From the NCBI RefSeq assembly GCF_002161215.1, contig NZ_NFMB01000002.1, positions 248,001 through 312,000 of the forward strand: DNA of 64,000 nucleotides. Direction: 5' to 3'. How positions within the stretch are numbered: the first letter of the stretch is position 1; each line of letters starts with the position of its first letter. Below, piece after piece: positions 16,492 to 24,899 of the stretch. This stretch comes from Flavonifractor sp. An10 (GTDB lineage: Bacteria > Bacillota > Clostridia > Oscillospirales > Oscillospiraceae). A program made the position numbers and the translations under genes. The notes under the pieces were generated by a model. It searched no databases. It saw only the letters and a program-made list of their open reading frames with translations, and was not told where the DNA came from.

Positions 16492-17249
16492 TTTTGCATC
16501 CTCCTTCATCACAAAATATATGCTCCAATCACGCCAAAAGCGGGGGATCGTTGCCGAAAAAGCGGGGTGTTACTGCCGAAAAAGCGGGGTGTTGTTGCCG
16601 ACGGGCGGAACCCATTAAATTTCAGCGAAAAATTTCGCCGCAAATTATTCTCATTTCCTTTGGAAAATATCAAAATTTCACGGATAAGATACTTAAAAAT
16701 CACCTGATTTTAATTTTAAAATTATGTTAACTGTCTTTGCATTTCAAAATGTTTAAAATGATTAAGACTATTCCTTCAGCCTCGCTGTTTGACACAGCGG
16801 GCTGAGCTAACGATGAACCTCTCTTAGCATGTGTATAGCTGACGTAAGAGTTTTTGATAACTGACTCTTGCCGTACTGTTTGGCATTACAATACCATTCG
16901 CCTACAAGGGATGGACTGCGTCCATCGAAACAGCCCATGAATCCTCAAAGTAACGTCAGAAGCTTCTGGTTCCATAAATCCACGCAATAAAGCCGACGAG
17001 GCACCCCACAGTGCTCCACGCATAATGTGCCTCTTGATCTTCTATGTATTGCATGGCGTGTAGGCGATAATACCTCAAAGTCCATCGACAGCATTTCACA
17101 TAGCCAACTAATGACCACCCACATGCTTATTATTACATGGCTGATCATTCGTTTCTTTTGATGGAACATATCAGAAAAAGCAGTCATCGTCACTGAAGCT
17201 CCAAGAATAGTTATCCCGCAAGAATGGACAGAGTTCCGCCGCCCAGCCC
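16492..17249. other. 758-bp gap between tnsA and tnsB
   Basis: Tn7-type elements normally have tnsA and tnsB adjacent or overlapping. Here 758 bp separate them. The left part carries the 22-bp repeats. The rest (16,620-17,240) is AT-rich, with the small inverted repeat GCTGTTTGACACAGC near 16,785-16,799 and no open frame I would call a gene. It may be decayed DNA or an old insertion. Confidence 0.5.
16534..16599. repeat. three tandem 22-bp repeats, putative transposase-binding sites
   Basis: Units at 16534-16555, 16556-16577 and 16578-16599 abut exactly. Each has the core AAAGCGGG and ends in TGCC; units 2 and 3 share GAAAAAGCGGGGTGTT. Tn7 TnsB sites are also about 22 bp and clustered at the right end upstream of the tns genes. 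A likely -10 (TATATT on the minus strand, 16515-16520) lies between the array and tnsB. Confidence 0.75.
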
Positions 17250-17654
17250 TCAGGTGGCAAAGGGTGTGCCGTCCTCCACAACGATGACTTTCCAGTTCCC
17301 GCAGCCCCGGAACACCCAGTAACGCCGGGACAGTTCCAGCCGCTCACACGTCGCACGATTTGCCAGCGAAGCTTTTCGAATAATCTCCCGTATCCCAAAG
17401 CTCCCGTCCTGATAGAGAATCCAAAAGTCGCTGGCCCATTGCGTTTGAAAATACTCTTTCCGGATGTCCACATGGCTGAGGTGGAGCAGTGCGGATGGCT
17501 CCCAAGTTTGATTTGCCTCATATCGAGTAACGGTGTGGTCTTCCTCCAGCCGGTCCGCATACCTTCGTGCTGCCTGAGAATGGACGCAGACGGGGCAATC
17601 GTTCTTTTGGGAAAAGTAAGTAATGTCACGAGTTCTCGTCCCTGCTTTTTCCAT
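17250..17654 (-). CDS. tnsA: TnsA-like transposition endonuclease
   Basis: A protein of 134 residues. The series SQAARRYADRLEED, VTRYEA (E46), WASDFWILYQDG (D76), REIIRK (K94) and RLELSRRYW followed by WKVIVVED matches the Firmicutes-type TnsA nuclease core, in which Glu, Asp and Lys form a restriction-enzyme-like active site. Tn7 TnsA is 273 residues; here the C-terminal TnsC-contacting domain is absent or very short. GGAGGAG lies before the ATG. In the family TnsA cuts the 5' strands so that transposition is cut-and-paste. The 758-bp gap to tnsB is unusual. Confidence 0.7.
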   Translation of the reverse strand: MEKAGTRTRDITYFSQKNDCPVCVHSQAARRYADRLEEDHTVTRYEANQTWEPSALLHLSHVDIRKEYFQTQWASDFWILYQDGSFGIREIIRKASLANRATCERLELSRRYWVFRGCGNWKVIVVEDGTPFAT

Positions 17655-17678
17655 TGGTCAGTTCTCCTCCTCCATCAT

Positions 17679-17799
17679 TTTCTCGGAATAATTTCGCAAA
17701 ATCGCCGGCTAATTCCTTCTAAGCCTTGAATTATTCCGAGATTTTGCAATTTTCCAGCAAAAACTCCAAATAATTTTGGGAATTAAACCGAGATCTTGC
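17679..17799. repeat. direct and inverted TTATTCCGAG-type repeats upstream of tnsA
   Basis: GAATTATTCCGAGATTTTGC (17728-17747) and GAATTAAACCGAGATCTTGC (17780-17799) are direct repeats. CTCGGAATAATT at about 17681-17692 is the inverted form. The repeats lie directly upstream of tnsA, where autoregulation and end recognition would coincide. Their sequence is unlike the 22-bp repeats upstream of tnsB. Confidence 0.55.
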
Positions 17800-18108
17800 G
17801 AAAAGCCTTTTTGAAACAATTTCCGTGGAAATCAAAGAGAATTGTAGCAAAAACCAACTATACACTACATATTTTATCTTGAAATATCGTCGCCTGCGGC
17901 TTCGTCCTTTCCACAAAATCTTCGACTAAATCCATTTATTCCGAGCCTCCATGTTATCGTCTCATTCAAAACGCACCTAATATCTCGCTCATTTTGTCCC
18001 TCTCGCCCCTCATTCTGGTCAACAGCCATTTGATCCAATTCATCACGTTTTTCTCGTCTTTTCCTCATAAACTCCATCGACCAATCCCCAAAAGTGGGCA
18101 AAAAAGAA

Positions 18109-18138
18109 GGGAGCCTAAGGGTAAAACCTTAGACTCCC
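18109..18138 (-). terminator. nrdR terminator
   Basis: GGGAG-CCTAAGG / CCTTAG-CTCCC stem with a 6-nt loop, followed on the minus strand by TTCTTTTTTG. It lies 52 bp after the nrdR stop and marks how close the acquired region comes to the core gene. Confidence 0.75.
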
Positions 18139-18189
18139 GTGCCATTTTCAGCGGGATGTTATGTCTGTTTTGGACGAGACACTGTCAGC

Positions 18190-18645
18190 TCACTTCTCCG
18201 CCAAAAGCTTGTTCAGCTCCGACATGAAGGTGCTGATGTCCTTGAACTGGCGGTAGACCGAGGCGAAGCGGACATAGGCCACCTCGTCCACCTCCCGCAG
18301 GCGATCCATCACCAGCTCTCCGATCCTGGCGGAGGGCACCTCCCGATCCATCTCGTTCTGAAGGGCCTGCTCAATCTCATTGGCGATCCCCTCCAGTTGA
18401 CTGAAGGGCACCGGGCGCTTCTCACAGGCGCGCAGCATGCCGTTGAGCAGCTTGCTCTTGTCAAAGGTCTGGCGGCTGCCGTCCTTTTTGATGACCACCA
18501 GGGGCAGGCTCTCCATCGTCTCATAGGTGGTAAAGCGCTTGTGGCAGGCCAGGCACTCCCGCCGGCGGCGGATGCTGGCCCCCTCGTCCGACGGCCGGGA
18601 ATCCACCACCTTGCTCTCCAGATGGGCACAATAGGGACATTTCAT
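18190..18645 (-). CDS. nrdR: transcriptional repressor NrdR
   Basis: A protein of 151 residues, the normal NrdR length. It begins MKCPYC, and [12 protein letters not shown] supplies the second zinc pair of the N-terminal zinc ribbon. The ATP-cone domain follows ([17 protein letters not shown]). NrdR senses ATP/dATP and represses ribonucleotide reductase genes at NrdR boxes. AGGAGG precedes the ATG at 18645. A TATAAT-like -10 lies near 18,700. No nrd genes are in the window. Its 3' end faces the Tn7-like module and may be the target of that element. Confidence 0.97.
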   Translation of the reverse strand: MKCPYCAHLESKVVDSRPSDEGASIRRRRECLACHKRFTTYETMESLPLVVIKKDGSRQTFDKSKLLNGMLRACEKRPVPFSQLEGIANEIEQALQNEMDREVPSARIGELVMDRLREVDEVAYVRFASVYRQFKDISTFMSELNKLLAEK

Positions 18646-18824
18646 GGCGTTCTGCCTCCTTCCGCAGTCTGGCCAGCGTCTGTCCGCCGCCTGTTCACCG
18701 CTATGCTGTCTGCATAGCATGCTATGATACCTTATTATACCATGAAGCTTTCCCCGTGGGTATCCCCTTTTTCTGAAAAATTTGCCTGTCTGAAACAGCC
18801 CCCATAAAAAAGAGAAAAAAACAG

Positions 18825-18853
18825 TTGACAAACCCTGCCCACTCTGCTAAAAT
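18825..18853 (+). promoter_or_regulatory. promoter of tRNA-Ala
   Basis: TTGACA and TAAAAT with a 17-nt spacer, about 44 nt upstream of the mature tRNA. Confidence 0.8.
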
Positions 18854-18896
18854 ACAATTCGTTCGGTCGGCCAGTCCGGCAGGCACAAGCGAATAC

Positions 18897-18972
<76 letters not shown>

Positions 18973-18983
18973 AAGGGTGTGTA

Positions 18984-19016
18984 AAAAGGCTTGTTTCGTG
19001 AGAAAACAAGCCTTTT
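18984..19016 (+). terminator. terminator after tRNA-Ala
   Basis: AAAAGGCTTGTTT pairs with AAACAAGCCTTTT around a short loop, 12 nt after the tRNA. A second hairpin, GGGGGGCGTTC / GAACGCCCCC followed by TTTTT, is at 19068-19098. Confidence 0.8.
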
Positions 19017-19153
19017 CCCTTTTCTCTGATGAAATCGGCATATCCGTGCCATCTCAACACTCCCCAAGGGGGGCGTTCCGTGTGAACGCCCCCTTTTTGT
19101 ATCCCAAGTTGGGACAAATTTTATCATTACTTTGATGCACGTCTTTTAGTTTT

Positions 19154-19324
19154 TTAAGTAGAGTGCTTCATCAATGCGACATATTGCTTTTCTGAGATTA
19201 GATGCAATAATAGGTGAAACGTTTTCATAGATCCTTCTCTGTTAATAATACGCATTGGATCTTTGGGGCTGGTTCTAAAGATATTAGTAAGGACTTCAAG
19301 GGAAAGAGGGGAAATTTTAGGCAT
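19154..19324 (-). CDS. hypothetical small protein, 56 aa
   Basis: The ATG at 19324 is preceded by GGTGGAGGTGCAGA, a strong ribosome binding site, and the frame runs 56 codons to TAA. The protein starts MPKISPLSLEVLTNI and ends LMKHST, is basic and probably helical. The region is AT-rich compared with its surroundings. Upstream on the minus strand, TTGTTA and TAATAT about 18 nt apart could be a promoter. I do not recognise a family. Confidence 0.5.
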   Translation of the reverse strand: MPKISPLSLEVLTNIFRTSPKDPMRIINREGSMKTFHLLLHLISEKQYVALMKHST

Positions 19325-19466
19325 TCTGCACCTCCACCAAAATGTATATAATTAACTGGACTAATATTGTGTATATAAAAGTGAATATGGGTTTCGTAGC
19401 AAACGCCGATAATATTAAGTGAAGATTTTTTATTGTAACAATTTTTTGCCAATTTCTCAATATTTA

Positions 19467-19489
19467 GAGCCGAAAATCGGCTCTTTTTT
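19467..19489 (+). terminator. intrinsic terminator
   Basis: GAGCCGA-AAA-TCGGCTC followed by TTTTTT. No gene on the plus strand immediately upstream explains it, so it is probably left over from a lost gene. Confidence 0.7.
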
Positions 19490-19511
19490 CATGCCCAAAG
19501 GAGGTGATAAC

Positions 19512-19571
19512 ATGGGCCAGACAGTTTTATTCGACTATTTCTACGGCGGACAGTCGGATGCTTTCAGTTAG
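19512..19571 (+). pseudogene. 5' fragment of a RepA_N-like replication initiator
   Basis: AAGGAGGTGAT precedes an ATG encoding 19 residues (MGQTVLFDYFYGGQSDAFS) and then TAG. The sequence resembles the extreme N-terminus of replication initiator A (RepA_N) proteins of Clostridia plasmids and conjugative elements, which continue FYRIPK. Coding similarity stops where the 3' end of the convergent secreted-protein gene begins (19564), so this is a deletion junction. Identification from such a short piece is tentative. Confidence 0.45.
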
Positions 19572-20997
19572 GGTCGGACGTGGGTTCGGGCTGAGCCGGG
19601 CTGTCGGCGGTGGGATGAGCGGTCACGCCGCTCTCATCCAGGGTGTAGAAGGTGGGAGCGGACTCGCGGGTGGTGTACCACACCACCTGGCCGTTGTAAT
19701 AGATGGGCTGGCAGTTGGACAGGGGGGCGTTTTCCGCCGTCCGGACGTCGGAGACAGTGCCGTCGGCGCTGTACCGGGCGTACTGGAGCTCCCTGGTGTT
19801 GTAGAAGTAGCCGTTGTCCGCCTTCTCCGCCATGTCCCACAGGATCCAGCCGCCGTTCAGGCCGGTGGTCACCAGCCGGGGCTGGGAGCCGTATTCGGTG
19901 GAGCTGCTGCTGAAATTGGTGAGCTGGCGCACGGTAGTACCGCTCTGGGAGAAATTGTCCTTATCCGTATAGGCCAGGTAGACATTGCTCACGTCACGGC
20001 CGATGCGGGAGCTGGAGCCCTTGCCGATCTCGCTGTACGCACTGAGATAGCCGGTGCTGGTCTCGGCCAGACCGGTGATCTGGGCGCCGGTGGTGTTTTC
20101 TCCCGTGGCGCCGGGCCAGGCGCGGACGGTAACGCTCTCCGACACGGCACTCCAATAGGAGCCCCCGGTGGTGATGAATTGATTCCCGCCGGCCTTGGCG
20201 CGATAGCGCATCAGCACCGCCCCGCGGGGGTACGCGTCGCCGTGATCCAGGGCGACGATGTTGCCGTCCTCGTCCACCAGAATGAACTGGTTGAAGGAGT
20301 GGGACACATACCCCGCCGACGTGTTGGCCACGCCGGAGAAGGAGTCGGTGATGGTCATGTCCTCCTCCCGGACGGAGAAGGTCAGGTTGGCCTGGTGATT
20401 GAGACCGTCGCTGCTGGCATACATCTCGTGGCAGGTGCGCACGTACAGATACCCTCCGTACTCGTCGCACCGCAGGCTGCCCGCGTCAAAGGGCACGGTG
20501 GTGTTGGCGCCGCGCAGGCTGGCCTGGCCCAGGCGGTTCCAGTCCTTGTCGTACTTGACCACCCGGATGACCTCCACGCGGTCGCTCTCGGAGGGGTTCT
20601 CCTGGCCGAAGATCACAAAGTTATAGTCCTCCCCGGCGAAGAACCCGCCCCAGATGGGCAGCTCCATCTCCAGCGTGCGGGACTCCAGGAGCTGAAACGC
20701 GCTGTTGTAGGTCTCCACGATGATCTGCTCCGGCCGGAGCACCTTGGTCTCGCCGGTGTTGGAGGAGTACATCTTCTGGCCGGGATCGTACTCTACCCGG
20801 ATCAGGTTCTCTCCGTCCTGATACAGGTAGGAGTGGATGGTGACCGCCCAGTTGCCGTTGTAGATACCGCCCTCGTTGGTGCTCACCGCCGGGGGCGGCC
20901 CGTTGGCGGCCATCGCCGCCGCCGGAAGCAGGGACAGTGCCAGGGCGGCCGCGCAGGCCAGCGCGCCCAGACGTCGGAAAGGATGCCTGTGTTTCAT
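19564..20997 (-). CDS. secreted protein, paralog of the SLH protein, probably 3'-truncated
   Basis: A protein of 477 residues with a clear signal peptide (basic start, ALACAAALALSLLPAAAMA). The body is beta-rich with recurring segments such as YDKDWNRLGQ, NTGAQITGLAETSTGYLS and RYSADGTVSDVRTAENAPLS, suggesting a propeller-like fold. It is closely related to the upstream protein along its whole length. That paralog continues past QPEPEPEPG into S-layer-homology modules, whereas this one stops at PAQPEPTSDPN exactly at the junction with the RepA-like fragment. Loss of the SLH anchor by deletion is the simplest reading; it may now be released instead of wall-bound. GGAGG precedes ATG 20997. Confidence 0.8.
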   Translation of the reverse strand: MKHRHPFRRLGALACAAALALSLLPAAAMAANGPPPAVSTNEGGIYNGNWAVTIHSYLYQDGENLIRVEYDPGQKMYSSNTGETKVLRPEQIIVETYNSAFQLLESRTLEMELPIWGGFFAGEDYNFVIFGQENPSESDRVEVIRVVKYDKDWNRLGQASLRGANTTVPFDAGSLRCDEYGGYLYVRTCHEMYASSDGLNHQANLTFSVREEDMTITDSFSGVANTSAGYVSHSFNQFILVDEDGNIVALDHGDAYPRGAVLMRYRAKAGGNQFITTGGSYWSAVSESVTVRAWPGATGENTTGAQITGLAETSTGYLSAYSEIGKGSSSRIGRDVSNVYLAYTDKDNFSQSGTTVRQLTNFSSSSTEYGSQPRLVTTGLNGGWILWDMAEKADNGYFYNTRELQYARYSADGTVSDVRTAENAPLSNCQPIYYNGQVVWYTTRESAPTFYTLDESGVTAHPTADSPAQPEPTSDPN

Positions 20998-21086
20998 TTG
21001 AAATTCCTCCTTCTTGTTGACAGGGATCTGCTGACTGGAACCGGACGAAATGCCGGATCAGCAACTGATTATGGGTGGGCTCCGGC

Positions 21087-23047
21087 TCACACCCGGTCGG
21101 CCAGACCGGCCAGGCGGCACAGCATGGCCGCGGTCTCGGCCCGGGTGATGTGGGAGCTGCCGTTGAAGTTCCCGTCCTGGTCGCCCTGGGTGATGCCCGC
21201 CCGGTACCAGCGGTAGACCGCCCACCCATAGGGGTCGGACTCGGCCAGGTCGGGCACGATGATGTGGGGGTGGATGGGGGCTGTTTCGCTTTCGGGCACG
21301 GCCCGGTTCAGGATGTCCACCATGTCAAACCGGGTTGCCAGGTTGTCCATGGTGCTCAGCGGCAGCCGGATTTCGTCAAACAGCCCGTTGGCCACACAGT
21401 AGTTGTAGGCCCCCATATACCAGGGCCCGGGGGCCGTGGGGACAATCAGCCCGAACTGGCTGGTGTGGAGACGGGCGGCCAGGGTGACCACCTCGGCGAT
21501 GCTCAGGGTGCCGTTGGGGTTGAACCGCCCGTCGCCGGTGCCCTCCATCAGCCCGGCCTGGGCGGCCGCGTTGACGTAGGGGGCGTACCAGGCGCCGGCG
21601 GGCACGTCGGCGAAGCTGCCCGTGCCGGGCTCCGGCTCCGGTTCCGGCTGGGCGGCGGACATCGGATAGGCGGTGACGCCGCTGTCGTCCAGGGTGTAGA
21701 AGGTGGGGGTGGATTCGTGGGTGGTGAACCAAACCACCTGTCCGTTGTAGTAGATGGGTTGGCAGTTGGACAGCGGGGCGTTTTCCGCCGTCCGAATGTC
21801 GGAGATGGTGCCGTCGGCACCGTACCGGGCGTATTGGATGTTGTCGCTGTAATAGAAATAGTCGCCGTTTTTATCCGCCAGGTGCCACAGAATGTAGCCC
21901 CCGTCCAGCCCGGTGGGCACCAGCCGGGGCTGGGCGCCGTACTGGGTGGAGCTGGCGCTGAAATTGGTGAGCTGTCGCACGGTGGTGCCGCTCTCGGAGA
22001 AGTTGTTCTTATCGGTATAGGCCAGATAGACGTTATAGACATTTGTGTTGTCGGAGGCGTCCCCCAGGCCGGTCTCGCTGTATGCGCTGAGATAGCCGGT
22101 GCTGGTCTCGGCCAGGCCGGTGACCTGGGCGCCGGTGTTGTTGGCCCCGCTTGCTCCCGGCCAGGTGTCCACGGCGAAACGGACGCAGGTGTCATCGGGA
22201 TAGATGTCGCGCATCCTGGGAGTGCCCAGGAAGCTGTCGCCGCCGGCGGGCGCCTTGTATCGGGTGAGCACTGCCCCTCGGAGGGTGGCGTCGCCGTGGC
22301 TCAGGGCCACCAGACGCTGCTGCTGGTCCACCAGCAACAGCTGGTTGAAGGAGTGGGCCACATAGCCGGAATTGAGCGCCACATCGGTATAGGAGTTCGT
22401 GATGGTCATGTCTAACTGGCGGATGTTCAGCATCATGTCCATCTGGTGGTTCAGGCCGTCGGCGTCCATATACATGCTGTGGGCGGTGCGCAGGTAGAGA
22501 TGGCCGTTGGACTCGGCGCAGCCCATACCGCCCCAGTCAAAGGGGACGATGGTGTTGGCTCCGTACAGACTGGCATGATCCAGGCGGTTCCAGTTCTTGT
22601 CGTACTTGACCACCCGGACAACCTCCACACTGTCGTCCTCATTGAGGTTTGCCTGGCCGAAGATTACGAAGTTGTAGTCCGCCCCGGCAAAGAATCCTCC
22701 CCAGATGGGCAGCTCCTTCTCCAGCGTGCGGGACTCCAGCAGCTGAAACCTGCTATTATAGGTCTCCACGATGATCTGTTCCGGGCGGAGCATGGTAATC
22801 TCGCCGGTGCTGGCGGAGATTATTTTCTGGCCGGGATCATACTCCATCCGGATCAGGTTCTCCCCATCCTGGTACAGATAGGCCTCCGCCGGGCAGGCGT
22901 GATAGCCGTTATAGATGCCGCCGGCGTTGGTGCTCTCCGCCGGAGTCAGCCCGCCGGCTGCCGCACCGGCCGCCGGTAGCAGAGCTAACACCAGGGGGCC
23001 GTACAGGTCAGCGCGCCCAGGCGCCGGAATGGATGCCTGTGTCTCAT
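21087..23047 (-). pseudogene. secreted SLH-domain protein with frameshift in signal peptide
   Basis: From the ATG at 23047 (GAAGGAGGAATTCC upstream) the frame reads MRHRHPFRRLGAL like its paralog, then hits TAG after 20 codons. One extra C in the five-C run at 22994-22998 (minus strand) would restore a complete signal peptide (PLVLALLPAAGAAAG) and join the roughly 630-residue body. The other frame is open from an ATG at 23078 but then lacks a normal signal sequence. The C-terminus has SLH motifs (FADVPAGAWYAPYVNAAAQAGLM, then DGRFNPNGTLSIAEVVTL and ITRAETAAMLCRLAGL) that would tie the protein to cell-wall polysaccharide. Whether the shift is real, phase-variable or a sequencing error cannot be told. 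Confidence 0.7.
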
Positions 23048-23084
23048 TCGGAATTCCTCCTTCTTTTTTGCTGTACATCTATAT

Positions 23085-23113
23085 AGTGCCAGATCTGGCC
23101 CGGTCGGTTTTAT
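23085..23113 (-). promoter_or_regulatory. putative ECF promoter of the SLH protein gene
   Basis: ATAAAACC, 15 nt, then GGCACT on the minus strand. The same two blocks at the same spacing occur upstream of the sigma factor gene and of the divergent lipoprotein gene. Confidence 0.6.
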
Positions 23114-23150
23114 CCCCGGAAATATTTCCACAGAAATTTTGACCAGACCA

Positions 23151-24747
23151 CTACCGTGGCATGATCTTCATCGTGCAGCCGTCACCCTGGGCCACCATGC
23201 CGATGCTGCACTGTTCAAAGCCCGTTCCGCCCAGGGAGCTGTCCCCGGGTGTGTAGTTCTGGCAGACCAGAAGAGTTACGACGGAGTAGGCATAGGGGGA
23301 GCCGGGCCTGTTCGCCTCGATCTGACGGAGGATGTCCGTATCCACCTCCACAAAGAGGGAGAAGGGCTGCCCGGATACAAAGGGCACGTAGCTCTCGCCG
23401 CCCGCGGTACGCAATACCACATAATTATACAGCCTGCTGTCCAGAACCCGCATTCCTGTGGCGGTAAGGGTATTTCCAGAGAGCTGGAGCTCCAGATACT
23501 GACCATCCCGGAAATCCTCCCGGTAGCTGTCGGCAAAATAGGGCTCTGTAGGAGCGGAGACAGGCGTGGGGCTGGGGGTCGGTGTGGTGTTGGGGTCGGC
23601 GTAGGCGTGGGAGCGGGGTAGGTGTCACCGGGCCGTAGAGGTTGGCGTGGGAGAAGGCGGGTGGTGTGGGCTGGGCGGCCGTCGCCGTGGGTGTGGGCGA
23701 CGGGTGCCGTGGGCACGGGTGTGGGTGTTGCGGTTGGGAGCGGCGTGGGACTGGGCGTGGGTGACGCCGTGGCCAGCGGGGGGGGGAGGACGTGACGGTC
23801 TCCACCACCGCTATGGCGGGCGCATCCGGCTCCGGGGGCAGGTGGGTGAGGGCGTATCCGCCGCCTCCCACCGCCACGGCGCCCGCCACCACCAGGGCGG
23901 CCACCTTGGCGCTGATGCCCCCGGCGGCGGCGCTGCCCGCCGCGGAGCTCCCGGCTGCTGCCGCTGCGCTGCCTCCCGCTGCGGCGGCAGAGCCTCCCCC
24001 GGCAGCAGCCGCGCCGGAGCCGGCGGCCGTACCGGCCGCCGCCAGCCCCAGCACACTGCGCACATGCTCCAGGCCCTGCTGGACAACCTCGGGATCCAGG
24101 TTCAGGCTGCGCTCCTGAAGCAGGAAGGCCGTAAACAGCATGGCGGGGTTGATGGCGTTCAGGTGGACGGAGTCCAGCATTCCCTGCTGGACGGCCTGCT
24201 GACGCAGCTTTTTCTTCGCGTAGTTGATGCGGCTTTTGACCGTCCCCTCCGCACAGTCCATAATCTGCGCGATCTCTTTGATGCCGCAGTGGTCGTACCA
24301 GAACAGCATGGCTGTGATGCGCTGCTCATCGGGCAGCTGATCGATCATCTTGGCCAGGGTGGCGCCGACCTCCCGGTTGCACGTGATCTCCTCCGGGGAT
24401 TTCTCGTTGCCCTGGGCATTGATATAGTCAAACACGGTGCTCTCCTCCACGGCAAACTCATGGGAGGAATTCCGCTTCTGGCGGGCTTTCAGAGCCTTGT
24501 GTACCGCAATGCCGCCGATCCAGGAGCGAAGTGCCTCCGGCTCCTGGAGCTTGTCGATGGAATGGAATACGGCGATGAATACGTCCTGGGCCACGTCCTC
24601 GGCGTCATCCTTATGATTTAGAATTTTCATGGCCTGGAGATATACCATGCGGTAGCAGGTGTTGTAGAGCTGGGTAAAGACCTCGTCGTCTCCCGCCCTC
24701 AGCCTGCGAACCACCTCGGTGTTGCTCAGATCTGGCAGAAGCTGCAT
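23151..24747 (-). CDS. ECF-type sigma factor with membrane-anchored C-terminal extension (frameshifted linker)
   Basis: Residues 1-190 are a sigma-70 family ECF factor: region 2 includes DAEDVAQDVFIAVFHSIDKL and region 4 LPDEQRITAMLFWYDHCGIKEIAQIMDCAEGTVKSRI. Then come an Ala/Gly/Ser low-complexity stretch (about 230-275), a membrane segment (KVAALVVAGAVAVGGGGYAL) and a Pro/Thr-rich linker. The real C-terminal domain lies in another frame and ends at 23151 (RVLDSRLYNYVVLRTAGGES...). At least two, probably three, frame changes are needed in the linker, one at a nine-G run (23778-23786, plus strand). Without correction the frame stops at 23425. The fusion suggests a sigma factor tethered to the membrane and sensing outside. 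AGGAGG precedes ATG 24747. Confidence 0.8.
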
Positions 24748-24783
24748 CTTGTCGTCCTCCTTTTGTTTTGCCCTCTGTCTGTT

Positions 24784-24812
24784 AGTGTCACTTGGAGGCC
24801 GTTTGGTTTTAT
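24784..24812 (-). promoter_or_regulatory. putative autoregulated ECF promoter of the sigma gene
   Basis: ATAAAACC (plus coordinates 24805-24812), 15 nt, then GACACT on the minus strand, upstream of the sigma factor start at 24747. Confidence 0.6.
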
Positions 24813-24899
24813 TTCCCGAAAAAAATTTTTGTTTTTATGGCCGCTCTCCCGGAGCCCGGCCGGCACAGAAAAAATTTTTTCGAAAAAATTTGTGAAAAG

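Larger units (their letters stand above)
17655..18189. other. AT-rich region between tnsA and nrdR with TTATTCCGAG repeats
   Basis: Four copies of a TTATTCCGAG core are visible: 17728-17747 and 17780-17799 (17 of 20 bases shared, 52 bp apart), an inverted copy at 17679-17695 and a short copy at 17936-17948. This is the arrangement expected of TnsB sites at a Tn7-like right end. An open frame of 75 codons on the minus strand (17874-18101) lacks a good start and I do not call it. The nrdR terminator lies at the right edge. Confidence 0.5.

Noticed and set aside
16945-17193. Minus-strand 82-codon frame in the tnsA-tnsB gap
   Set aside because: No ribosome binding site, no recognisable motif, odd composition; treated as decayed DNA.
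17874-18101. Minus-strand 75-codon frame between nrdR and tnsA
   Set aside because: Starts at a TTG right after the nrdR terminator without a ribosome binding site and contains one of the TTATTCCGAG repeats; not called.
19504-21216. Long plus-strand open frame of 570 codons opposite the secreted-protein genes
   Set aside because: It is the GC-rich mirror of two convincing minus-strand genes with signal peptides and ribosome binding sites; its own sequence is low-complexity Gly/Ala/Val/His.
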